From Methanobacteriota archaeon (lineage in GTDB: Archaea > Thermoplasmatota > Poseidoniia > Poseidoniales > Poseidoniaceae), in NCBI GenBank assembly GCA_002726395.1, contig PBTA01000075.1:1-12566 (forward strand): a DNA stretch of 12,566 bases. The letters run 5' to 3'. Positions 7,401-12,566 of this stretch are shown here, piece after piece (position 1 is the first letter of the stretch; each line of letters opens with the position of its first letter). The position numbers and the translations under genes are program-made. Under the pieces are notes generated by a model, which was given only the letters and a program-made list of their open reading frames with translations, was not told where the DNA came from and searched no databases.

Positions 7401-9506
7401 TGGCTCCATAGTAGAGACCATGAAATTACCTTCTGGTGAGAGAGAAGAGAATGCTGAGAGGGCATTTTGCGGAGAAATCCGGAGTACTGCAATGTCGACA
7501 TCCGCACCTTGTACGACTCCTGAAGAGTCGTAAGTAACCGTGTCGATATCAAATGCAGCGTCTTTCGAGACAATTTCATCTTGGTCGACAAGAACACCGA
7601 TTGCAGACACGATGAATGTTTCATCGATACCTTCGTACAACATTGCTTCAAGAATAGAAGGGCGGAGCTGTTCGAAATGTATCTCTGCTCCCTCTATTGA
7701 GCCGCCTGCCCAGTTGTCAAGGGGTTGAGAGAAAGTCCATTCAGTGTCCTCGATGTTTTCAGCAGTAAGAATACCCTTGTATGGGCACCATTCACAGGTT
7801 TTTGAAAGAACGGTATTCACAGTAAAACCATCAGAATTGGTCATGGTCATTGGCAATGTCTCAGGGTCTTGAGAAGAATCTCCACCCCAAACATCAAGAT
7901 CGATTCCAAGTTCAAGCACGTGCGGGTCGTACAGGCTGGTTCGAACAGGGTAAAAGTCGAACGAAGGTGTATCTGATTCCGAGTCGGAATCATCGTCATT
8001 CTGGCCATCATCACCCTCATCGTCATCGGACTCTCCTTCATCGTCCTCGTAGTTTGGCCAATGGTGCTCACGGTTAATTCCTGATGAGTTTTCGAGCCAG
8101 TCGCCAAAGTCGGCGAGGACTTGACCGGTTTGTTCCCAAACGGGGTCTTCAAAAGATTCAGCAAGAATTTGAATAATGTCTTCTGGGAGGGTATTGAATT
8201 CGTTAAATGCGTCATTTACCCAACTGGATTCGCTTGCCATCTTTGCAGTCCATGCTTGACCTTCTGCGGTTTCAAGAAGCAATTCATACTGCCAGATGAT
8301 TTCATCGGGAATATCGTCACCGTCAAGATCGTTAATGGTTGGTTCGCCCATTTCTGCCCATCGAACGATGAGTTTTTGGAACGGTGTCATGTTGTCAATG
8401 TCTTCATCGATAAGTGGTTGAACATATGCAGTAAGACCGTCAATGATGGCTTGAGGATGGTTTGAAACAGCAAGAAGTGCGATGTTGCGCATCACTGTTT
8501 GGCCACTTTCAAGGGGTTTGATGTTGTTTGCGATATTGTCAATCGCTTCTTGCATAGCAGTCCATTCACCGCTTCCAGTAAGCGCATCGTATGCCGCTTC
8601 AAAGTCGCCGGTTCCTTCAAAACGAGTGAAGTTTTCAATGGCATTGAAGGTTTGAATGTAATCTGCAGTCGTTCCGAAATCATCGAACGTTTGCGGAATC
8701 GGGAATTCATCGCCAAAGGTCAAGAGTCCGGAAACAAAGGACAAACCTGCATCAACATCGTCAGAGTCAAGGAACTCCATCAGTGCTTCAAGGAAGTTCG
8801 CTCCTTCCGCCATGCTGTATTGGTTTCGACCTGCATCAAGCATTGCATTCCATGCTTGTGCACTTCCACCCGTTCCTTGGCCTCGTGACGCAGTGTCAAC
8901 AAAATATGTCCAGTCGCCGTTTTGAGTCGCTGTCGATTCAAGACTTGTGAATTCATTGTTGATGGTGCCAAGTGGGTTGGCAGTGTCCCAAGCATTGTCG
9001 ATTGCCTGAAGGACAGTCTCGATTTGCTCAACCAAAAGATTCGACAGTTGGGTAGGGTCATCGACAACAACCATGCCTGAATCCTCGGCGGTAATCGTTG
9101 CACCGTATACACCACCAATAGAAGAGGCTGGGATTGTATAAACGCCGTGCCAAACCATGGTTGTTGCATCATCTTCATGCGCACCTTGAGGCTCCATGAC
9201 AACAACACCAACGGATTGTCCTGTGCCTGGAAGAGCGGTATTAACAATCATTTCAAGCGGAGAAATATCGTATCGTAGTATGTCAACATTGACGACGGTT
9301 TCGCTTGAATGACCACGAGTATGAGCAAAGATATCAACCTGTGAACCTGTGCTTGCAAGTTTGGTTGTGACAAATCCATCAACGCTCAAGTGAGAGGTTG
9401 TACCTTGAGATTCTTCGGTAGCATTTGGCGTGGCAATACTCGCCAATGCAGGGGAGATTGACATGCAGGCCATGAGTAAAATGAGAAAGAGTGCTCTTTG
9501 CTTCAT
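4434..9506 (-). CDS. Giant secreted, C-terminally membrane-anchored surface protein with Ca-binding repeats and cytoplasmic aromatic tail
   Basis: A 1690-aa exoprotein, function unknown. A Sec signal peptide (MKQR, then a hydrophobic core) ends at about Ala22 (ALA|SI). A lipobox-like LMAC at 11-14 is visible but weak. Residues 40-145 look like beta-rich Ig-like strands. About 150-480 look helical and include a Ca-loop-like DLDGDDIPDEI (394-404). Residues 486-513 are an acidic Asp/Glu/Ser linker. A CxxC lies at 572-575. Residues 846-886 resemble a PKD-type fold (DIDWGDG, then HQYDS, then alternating strands). About 950-1390 are beta-rich and about 1410-1500 look like a further Ig-like domain. 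DxDGDG repeats lie at 1512-1569, a Ser/Thr linker at 1570-1580, a membrane helix at 1581-1601, an LRRGK stop-transfer signal, a Pro/Ala-rich stretch, and a tail with GKWWYRD and TGQWTKW (1674-1689). The start codon has a TATA element centred about 26 bp upstream, which suggests a leaderless mRNA. The transporter gene follows 41 bp later. An S-layer-like or adhesive role is only an inference. Confidence 0.9.
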   Translation of the reverse strand: MKQRALFLILLMACMSISPALASIATPNATEESQGTTSHLSVDGFVTTKLASTGSQVDIFAHTRGHSSETVVNVDILRYDISPLEMIVNTALPGTGQSVGVVVMEPQGAHEDDATTMVWHGVYTIPASSIGGVYGATITAEDSGMVVVDDPTQLSNLLVEQIETVLQAIDNAWDTANPLGTINNEFTSLESTATQNGDWTYFVDTASRGQGTGGSAQAWNAMLDAGRNQYSMAEGANFLEALMEFLDSDDVDAGLSFVSGLLTFGDEFPIPQTFDDFGTTADYIQTFNAIENFTRFEGTGDFEAAYDALTGSGEWTAMQEAIDNIANNIKPLESGQTVMRNIALLAVSNHPQAIIDGLTAYVQPLIDEDIDNMTPFQKLIVRWAEMGEPTINDLDGDDIPDEIIWQYELLLETAEGQAWTAKMASESSWVNDAFNEFNTLPEDIIQILAESFEDPVWEQTGQVLADFGDWLENSSGINREHHWPNYEDDEGESDDDEGDDGQNDDDSDSESDTPSFDFYPVRTSLYDPHVLELGIDLDVWGGDSSQDPETLPMTMTNSDGFTVNTVLSKTCEWCPYKGILTAENIEDTEWTFSQPLDNWAGGSIEGAEIHFEQLRPSILEAMLYEGIDETFIVSAIGVLVDQDEIVSKDAAFDIDTVTYDSSGVVQGADVDIAVLRISPQNALSAFSSLSPEGNFMVSTMEPTESSNGEMMGMYDGNDVDGVLEVEINPASGQNYELDDRDIFFDSYSTSGDATGWDLTSYLSNLPLDDRGLVEVKTSGTTTSGLEFEYVQEMPLPGSPSCVQSSFSSWDTSNNEVNFEHWTENSWYYYGDEGDSQYEHANLNQVDIDWGDGNMDSDIQEWNSINHQYDSMDGQDTHSITVTFHFGSDDESSTQDVFTYEHHYTYKEYHGFEYTDEEDNPYHENYASIPDDGESYCELGEPQQSSTPSPDIINTFISEGPFEVHSEDIFISNANGEASTSVTPSFAGAYVTLAQSTYTTADGIEMTGLGLNFGAATAGSLALSGLEQVSSFAGLPVYSATTSASGLTTITVSPSGISQSEYSVIVGVTPIDLGEVPFPDIDEEAWGEPETFTLEFEAGDTSRTQEIRLKAPLSGIGMAVLHEGELFPEAMHTGLILSNPTDLEMTGTLGPGQTTNIALDGQNASRILAVAAPTDGFDPASIDFSSFTDFIYAEGVRNEIGWVAVDQRMEQVCEELDIWTDWGWDDSTGQGNEVLSIGVYNQRNYDDYMSAPEPVVSNAVLYNSETGDVVEPSSDWEEDGDSRMSASFPYDESIEYTFETRSSFNSTAQIWFEEETDDDGYTYMSMNMDDTILCTGEGQQTEEEIYDEFEDFFGGLNSISWGLGSSADLTLPLLSSPVDNYTVLAIAQIGEGDDAVLTAGIGSKVAEVNPEPPQMENLTMIFNPPNPVAGDTVLITITDPAGQPVGGLSVLVSHDNSTLFSIVLNENGQTSFLLIEGDLLVQISGGLYNPIEFTITVGPDGTVTDDGGTLPGDADGDGIGDEIDQFPDDGDESMDSDGDGVGDNDDAFPFDANETLDTDGDGIGDNADTDSASSSSSTTTTNILIGAVALVVVGLIATVFVLRRGKGNEDWSDADYTDNKWDAFEDQFGSQTTAAAVSTAPISAPPSAAPSRPPQNHTGQMQDGYEICEFPPSSGKWWYRDQTTGQWTKWE
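4803..4976 (-). repeat. 66-bp tandem repeats encoding DxDGDG Ca-binding loops
   Basis: Two full and one partial copies of a 22-residue unit lie in the C-terminal part of the 1690-aa protein: DADGDGIGD, DSDGDGVGD and DTDGDGIGD begin at residues 1512, 1534 and 1556. The DNA period is exactly 66 bp (the plus-strand word ATCACC recurs at 4815, 4881 and 4947), but the copies have diverged. The units resemble thrombospondin type 3 or dockerin-like Ca2+ loops, which are common as stalks just outside a membrane anchor. Here they sit directly before the Ser/Thr linker and helix, which fits a stalk role. Confidence 0.85.
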
Positions 9507-9527
9507 GGTATGACCATTTGGGAATAG

Positions 9528-9540
9528 GTTTTATTTGTAT
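9528..9540 (-). promoter_or_regulatory. TATA-like promoter of the 1690-aa gene
   Basis: On the minus strand ATACAAATAAAAC contains the AT-rich core AAATAAAA (9529-9536), centred about 26 bp before the A of ATG at 9506. Archaeal TATA boxes usually lie 25-27 bp before the transcription start. The transcript would therefore begin at or within a base or two of the ATG, that is, be leaderless. No Shine-Dalgarno-like sequence stands before the ATG, which agrees. Confidence 0.5.
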
Positions 9541-9558
9541 CGCCAACGCATTCATCGA

Positions 9559-9583
9559 TAAAAACTCTAAAATTCAAGTTTTT
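9559..9583 (-). terminator. Terminator-like hairpin with T-run after the 345-aa gene
   Basis: A perfect 7-bp inverted repeat, AAAAACT at 9560-9566 and AGTTTTT at 9577-9583, flanks a 10-nt loop. Read on the minus strand it starts at the last base of the stop codon of the 345-aa gene and ends with five T, then A. The stem is AT-rich and weak, but archaeal termination relies mainly on oligo-T runs. It would separate this gene from the promoter of the 1690-aa gene just downstream. Confidence 0.4.
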
Positions 9584-10620
9584 CATGTATCAAGACGGAC
9601 AAGAGACAGCACCAATTCTCCCTGTTCATTGGTAATTACACCGGTGCTGTAGTGTGAAAAATCAGCCTCTGTCCAAGTCCCATCCGGCACGTCATAGGAA
9701 ATGCTCGGAAGACCTAATGCTTGGAAAAAAGGCGTCATGGGTGAGAAGTTTGGAGAATTTGAGGTATTGATTGACCATGTTTGCATTGCAGTTGGAGTTG
9801 CGTTTGAATCCGGAGACCATACCTCAGAGCTGGCAACTGTATCGTCAAGAGACAGAATACTATGAATGCCATCCATCCCTTCAGGTTGGTCAAGCGCAGA
9901 TTGGTTGGATGAACTCATGTGCCAATTTTCTGGATGAGCGATGAGACTTGGCGTGCGAGGCTCAGTGAAATTAGCAATCATTGTGTAATCGCTTTGTGAT
10001 GCCTTTGAGCAACTAAAACCACCAGGCAAGCAGCCTTCAATTTCTCGAGAGGTTTCACCAACAGAATGGAAGGAAACAAATGGCCCAGTCCGACTTTCAA
10101 AACCTTGAGCAGTTTCAAGGAATGTGCTGGAAAACTCCTCGCTGGGTGTCCATTTTGCAGGCGTGTGGTGAAGCATACCAACCCAGTGGGAAGAAGCAGA
10201 TCCAGCATTCCAATCAACGTTAAACCATTCTCGTAGAGTGTGTGTATCCGTGGATTCACGCAGATAGGTAATGTTGAGCGTGCCTTCTACCCGACCGTTT
10301 CGTCCAGCGCTATCAATCAATTCAGTGATGGTAACTTCACCACTGATGTGAAACCCTGTAGGGATCGTCTGGCATTCTGTGCATCCTTGTGATTGGATAG
10401 GATGGACATCAAGAGCAATCGTTGCTAAAGGACCGATTTGAAAATCTTGCAATCCCAATGCATCCATCGATGCGCGAGAAGTAAGCCTCATCTCCCCTGT
10501 AATCTCAGACACTTCCAAAACCTGTTGATTCGATTCGCTCTCTGGAGTGGCAAGCGATAGAGTGGCAAGTACGACAACCACGAGAACCAGCATTTCCCAT
10601 ACTGGGATTGAGCCGAACAT
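9583..10620 (-). CDS. Membrane-anchored or secreted protein of unknown function
   Basis: No family recognised. From ATG 10620 the product is 345 aa. Residues 7-24 (VWEMLVLVVVVLATLSLA) form a single hydrophobic segment, either a signal anchor or a signal peptide cleaved after SLA. The rest is hydrophilic, rich in Ser, Thr and Asn, with alternating strand patterns such as GFHISGEVTITELI (89-102) and GTLNITYL (113-120). It carries a CxxC (CTEC, 80-83) and two more cysteines at 197 and 204, so two disulfides outside the cell are possible. A GTG at 10632 would add four residues. ATG 10620 is preferred because GGAG (10627-10630) lies six bases before it. The gene is divergent from the cupin/Rieske pair and lies upstream of the 1690-aa surface protein on the same strand, with a terminator-like hairpin between them. 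An envelope role is inferred from export and position only. Confidence 0.78.
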   Translation of the reverse strand: MFGSIPVWEMLVLVVVVLATLSLATPESESNQQVLEVSEITGEMRLTSRASMDALGLQDFQIGPLATIALDVHPIQSQGCTECQTIPTGFHISGEVTITELIDSAGRNGRVEGTLNITYLRESTDTHTLREWFNVDWNAGSASSHWVGMLHHTPAKWTPSEEFSSTFLETAQGFESRTGPFVSFHSVGETSREIEGCLPGGFSCSKASQSDYTMIANFTEPRTPSLIAHPENWHMSSSNQSALDQPEGMDGIHSILSLDDTVASSEVWSPDSNATPTAMQTWSINTSNSPNFSPMTPFFQALGLPSISYDVPDGTWTEADFSHYSTGVITNEQGELVLSLVRLDT

Positions 10621-10626
10621 TCCTTT

Positions 10627-10630
10627 CTCC
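10627..10630 (-). promoter_or_regulatory. Shine-Dalgarno GGAG that decides the start of the 345-aa gene
   Basis: GGAG on the minus strand, six bases before ATG 10620, is well spaced for pairing with the 16S rRNA tail. It favours ATG 10620 over the in-frame GTG at 10632, which has no such site at the right distance. Confidence 0.5.
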
Positions 10631-10658
10631 ACAGGCTGAGGAGAGGGGTCGTCTTCTT

Positions 10659-10665
10659 GATATTA
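10659..10665 (-). promoter_or_regulatory. Possible TATA element for the 345-aa gene
   Basis: TAATATC on the minus strand is preceded by TGAGG. It is centred about 42 bp before ATG 10620, which would give a short leader of roughly 15 nt containing the GGAG site. The core is a modest match, and this 100-bp divergent gap has other AT-rich words. Confidence 0.3.
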
Positions 10666-10692
10666 CCTCACTTTTACCACATGAGTTAAGCC

Positions 10693-10699
10693 AAAATAA
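10693..10699 (+). promoter_or_regulatory. TATA-like promoter of the cupin-Rieske operon
   Basis: AAAATAA within CCAAAATAAGG is centred at 10696, 25 bp before ATG 10721. This is the spacing expected for a leaderless archaeal transcript starting at the ATG. A GGAGG at 10701-10705 lies 15 nt before the ATG, too far for a usual Shine-Dalgarno but 9 nt before an in-frame TTG at 10715, so a TTG start is a weaker alternative. Confidence 0.45.
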
Positions 10700-10720
10700 G
10701 GGAGGCAGTGTCCTTTGGAC

Positions 10721-11080
10721 ATGGCGAAAATTAATTTTGATGAAAAGTTAACCAAATTTTCAGACCACTGGTCGCCGCGAGTCATTGCTGAAATGAACGA
10801 TTATCAATTCAAGTTGGTCAAAATTGAAGGTGAATTTGTCTGGCACAACCATGCTGATACCGATGAAGTCTTCATCGTCGTCAAAGGTTCGATGAACATT
10901 GAGATGGAGCACGAAACCATCACCCTTCACGAGGGTGAAATGTATGTTGTTCCAAAGGGTGTAACTCACAAACCGTTTGCAGAAAACGAGTGCCACGTGA
11001 TGTTGGTCGAGCCACGAAGCGTCATCAATACCGGAGAGCAAGAAGGCGAACTGACTGCAGAAAACGACGTCTGGGTGTGA
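10721..11080 (+). CDS. Small single-domain cupin protein
   Basis: A 119-aa cytosolic cupin (COG0662-like). Cupin motif 1 is visible as GEFVWHNHADTDEVFIVVKG (37-56) with ligands His42, His44 and Glu49. Motif 2 is GEMYVVPKGVTHKPF (72-86) with His83. All four metal ligands of the 3-His/1-Glu site are present, so it probably binds Fe, Mn, Ni or Zn. One cupin domain fills the whole chain, and such proteins often act as isomerases, dioxygenases or sugar/metabolite-binding proteins. The next gene, a Rieske oxygenase, starts four bases after this stop, so the two are almost surely co-transcribed and may act on related substrates. ATG 10721 was chosen because a TATA-like element lies 25 bp upstream. 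An in-frame TTG at 10715 would add only two residues. Confidence 0.9.
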   Translation: MAKINFDEKLTKFSDHWSPRVIAEMNDYQFKLVKIEGEFVWHNHADTDEVFIVVKGSMNIEMEHETITLHEGEMYVVPKGVTHKPFAENECHVMLVEPRSVINTGEQEGELTAENDVWV

Positions 11081-11084
11081 GGTT

Positions 11085-12149
11085 ATGAGCGAGACGCTGA
11101 TCGATGAAGACATTCGAAAAGCAAGAACGCTCCCCTCTCGGTTCTACACTGAACCTGAACAATTTAATCGTTTGAAAAGCGTCTTTTCTGGGTGGCAATT
11201 TGCAGCACATCGCTCGGAATTAGAGGCACATACCATTCAACCACTCGAACATATTGAAGCCATCAATGGCGAATCGATGGTCTTGGTTCAAGGTGATGAA
11301 ACTCGATGCATGTCAAACGTCTGTACCCATCGAGGTATGCGCTTAGCACTTGAGGCGTGCACCAAGAAATCCCTGCAATGCCGCTATCATGGCCGAACGT
11401 TCAATCTCGATGGAAGCTTTCGACACATGGCTGAATTTGAACAAGCAGTTGACTTTCCGAGTGAAGATGACAATCTTCCTCAATTTCCACTCAAGCAATG
11501 GATGGGGCTGTTCTTCACGGCTCAGAGCGAGAGCATGGACTTGCCCTGGGATATGCTTGAACAGCGTTTGGGGTTCCTCAAACCAGAATCGTTCACGCAC
11601 GATGCAAGCCGGGATCGAGACCACAGCGTAGATGCCAATTGGTTGCTCTATGTTGATAATTTCTTAGAAGGATTTCACATTCCTTATGTCCATCCTGAAC
11701 TCAATCAAGCACTCGATTATTCAGGCTACATCACCGAAACGTTTGATGGCGGCGTCATGCAAATCGGTAAAGCGATGAAGGGTGATGTCAAGTTCGATTT
11801 GCCCGCAGGTCACCCTGATGAAGGCCAAGATATTGCAGCCTACTATCTGTGGCTTTTCCCCAACATGATGTTCAATTTCTATCCGTGGGGATTGTCGCTC
11901 AACATCATTATCCCAGTCTCTCATAACACATGCAGAGTGCTTTACCGCGGCTATGTCAGTGATGCGGAATTAGCGAGTCAAGGTGCCGGTTCAGTGCTCG
12001 ATACCGTTGAAGACCAGGACCAGTGGGTGATTGAAGAAGTGCAGAAAGGAATGGCATCAAGTGTCTATGACCGAGGAAGATATTCACCGACCAAAGAGCA
12101 AGGTGTGCATCATTTTCATAGAATGTTGAGTCAATTTATCGATGAATGA
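11085..12149 (+). CDS. Rieske non-heme iron oxygenase, alpha subunit (CntA/GbcA-like)
   Basis: A 354-aa ring-hydroxylating-type oxygenase, cytosolic, complete. The N-terminal Rieske domain binds [2Fe-2S] through Cys80, His82, Cys99 and His102 (CTHRG, then CRYHG). The catalytic domain holds DNFLEGFHIPYVH (191-203), giving iron ligands His198 and His203. The third ligand is probably Asp312 in EDQDQWVIEE (309-318), with Asp310 as an alternative. The residue three before the first His, which links the Rieske cluster to the iron of the neighbouring subunit, is Glu195; most family members have Asp, while carnitine oxygenase CntA has Glu. The C-terminal pattern VQKG, then GRYSPTKEQGVHHFH (331-345), matches the choline/betaine/carnitine-type branch. 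O2 activation needs a reductase, which is not in this window. The gene starts four bases after the cupin stop; GAGG at 11079-11082 is close to the ATG. The substrate is not determined by the sequence. Confidence 0.92.
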   Translation: MSETLIDEDIRKARTLPSRFYTEPEQFNRLKSVFSGWQFAAHRSELEAHTIQPLEHIEAINGESMVLVQGDETRCMSNVCTHRGMRLALEACTKKSLQCRYHGRTFNLDGSFRHMAEFEQAVDFPSEDDNLPQFPLKQWMGLFFTAQSESMDLPWDMLEQRLGFLKPESFTHDASRDRDHSVDANWLLYVDNFLEGFHIPYVHPELNQALDYSGYITETFDGGVMQIGKAMKGDVKFDLPAGHPDEGQDIAAYYLWLFPNMMFNFYPWGLSLNIIIPVSHNTCRVLYRGYVSDAELASQGAGSVLDTVEDQDQWVIEEVQKGMASSVYDRGRYSPTKEQGVHHFHRMLSQFIDE

Positions 12150-12154
12150 ATAGG

Positions 12155-12162
12155 AAAAAAAA
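12155..12162 (-). terminator. T8 run downstream of the phosphoenolpyruvate synthase gene
   Basis: Eight A on the plus strand read as eight T on the minus strand, 117 bp after the synthase stop codon. An oligo-T run of this length can end archaeal transcription alone. I found no convincing hairpin before it. It lies only five bases past the convergent Rieske stop. Confidence 0.35.
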
Positions 12163-12215
12163 CAGTGCACGGTGTGTCCTAGACCTATTTCAATTGTTCA
12201 TTTTAATCCACAAAT

Positions 12216-12274
12216 AATCAAGCACATTTTTACGTTAGACATGGTGAATGTGAAGTCAAATTCATGGCTTGATT
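12216..12274. repeat. 8-bp inverted repeat in the convergent gap
   Basis: AATCAAGC at 12216-12223 and GCTTGATT at 12267-12274 are perfect complements separated by 43 bases. Inside, ACATT (12224-12228) can pair with AATGT (12247-12251). It may fold in RNA from either strand near the 3' ends of the Rieske and synthase transcripts, or be chance. Confidence 0.3.
12227..12231 (+). terminator. T5 run downstream of the Rieske oxygenase gene
   Basis: TTTTT on the plus strand, 78 bp after the Rieske stop and inside the 129-bp convergent gap. A short oligo-T run is a weak candidate terminator for the cupin-Rieske transcript. A shorter TTTT at 12201-12204 is nearby. Confidence 0.2.
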
Positions 12275-12278
12275 GTGA

Positions 12279-12566
12279 CTACTTTCTTGCTGCAGCTTCT
12301 GCTTGAGCAACCGTTGCCCTGACTGCAATTGCCGTATCAGGAGTTACTGAGATACTGGTAATTCCACAGTCGATTAAAAACGGTGGGAATTCATCTGGGA
12401 AATCAGATGGTGCTTGTCCACAAATCCCGATTTCCAAACCTTGGGCATTGAATTTTCTGACAATATCGCGAATCATTGATTTAACCGCCGGTGAGCGAGC
12501 ATCAACGGGGTTTTGATATCCTTCTAAATCGTCACGAGAGACCGCATAAACAGTCTGCACTAAGTC
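12279..12566 (-). CDS. ppsA: Phosphoenolpyruvate synthase (pyruvate, water dikinase), C-terminal fragment
   Basis: The last 95 codons of the enzyme that makes phosphoenolpyruvate from pyruvate and ATP, the entry step of gluconeogenesis. The frame is open through the right edge of the window, so the gene is cut here and its start is outside. The fragment is the end of the C-terminal PEP/pyruvate-binding TIM barrel. Marks are NPVDARSPAVKSMI, the active-site motif GICGQAPSDFPDE with the catalytic Cys (codon about 12420-12422), and GITSISVTPDTA, all matching the ends of PpsA proteins. The reading frame closes with TAG at 12279-12281. Neighbour context says little: it is convergent with the Rieske gene across a 129-bp gap. 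Confidence 0.93.
   Translation of the reverse strand, partial: DLVQTVYAVSRDDLEGYQNPVDARSPAVKSMIRDIVRKFNAQGLEIGICGQAPSDFPDEFPPFLIDCGITSISVTPDTAIAVRATVAQAEAAARK

Noticed and set aside
8780..9247. A 155-codon open frame on the minus strand within the 1690-aa gene, and several other open frames of 90-130 codons on both strands across 4600-8900.
   Set aside because: They are shadows of the long gene. Their translations lack domain features and their composition follows the frame shift of the real gene.
4434..9506. Possibility that the surface protein is a lipoprotein because of LMAC at residues 11-14.
   Set aside because: Cys14 lies in the middle of the hydrophobic core, Met at the -2 position is atypical, and a normal ALA|S cleavage site follows at residue 22.
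12165..12170. Palindrome GTGCAC next to the T8 run, considered as an operator or terminator stem.
   Set aside because: A lone six-base palindrome has no hairpin-forming loop and is expected by chance.
12241..12306. A 21-codon plus-strand frame beginning ATG GTG AAT in the convergent gap.
   Set aside because: It runs antisense into the synthase gene, has no ribosome binding site or promoter, and its peptide shows no hydrophobic or toxin-like pattern.

Overview
The window looks like a piece of chromosome from a planktonic marine euryarchaeon, most likely Marine Group II (Candidatus Poseidoniales). This is inferred from three things. There is a very large secreted protein that ends in acidic DxDGDG repeats, one membrane helix and a short Trp/Tyr-rich cytoplasmic tail, a layout I associate with that group. 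At least two genes have archaeal-type TATA elements centred about 25 bp before the start codon. Gene packing is tight, with no intergenic gap above about 130 bp. No rRNA, tRNA, CRISPR array, insertion sequence or integrase is visible, and no stretch over 300 bases lacks a gene.

Layout. Positions 2-2166 (+ strand) hold a small membrane protein cut by the window edge, an aldo/keto reductase with a complete catalytic tetrad, and a two-helix membrane protein with a DUF3592-like domain. Positions 2173-10620 (- strand) form a cell-envelope block. Read in transcription order it contains a 345-aa membrane-anchored or secreted protein of unknown function, a 1690-aa secreted and membrane-anchored surface protein, and, only 41 bp later, a 739-aa MMPL/RND-type transporter. 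A terminator-like hairpin and a TATA element fit into the 77-bp gap before the 1690-aa gene, so the surface protein and transporter probably form one two-gene unit. Positions 10721-12149 (+ strand) hold a cupin followed 4 bp later by a Rieske non-heme iron oxygenase, a likely two-gene operon that diverges from the envelope block. The right edge (12279-12566, - strand) is the C-terminal end of phosphoenolpyruvate synthase.

How the genes may work together. The surface protein and the RND transporter are the best candidate for a functional pair: a large Ca2+-binding exoprotein with a cytoplasmic tail, beside an exporter with large extracellular loops. The Rieske oxygenase carries Glu, not Asp, at the position that links the Rieske cluster to the mononuclear iron, as reported for the carnitine oxygenase CntA. 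This hints at use of a quaternary amine or similar small substrate, but the substrate is not shown by the sequence. No Rieske reductase is present in the window.

Most of the window is ordinary chromosomal content. The least explained parts are the 1690-aa protein (its helical N-terminal third and its cytoplasmic tail), the 345-aa protein, and the link between the surface protein and the transporter.
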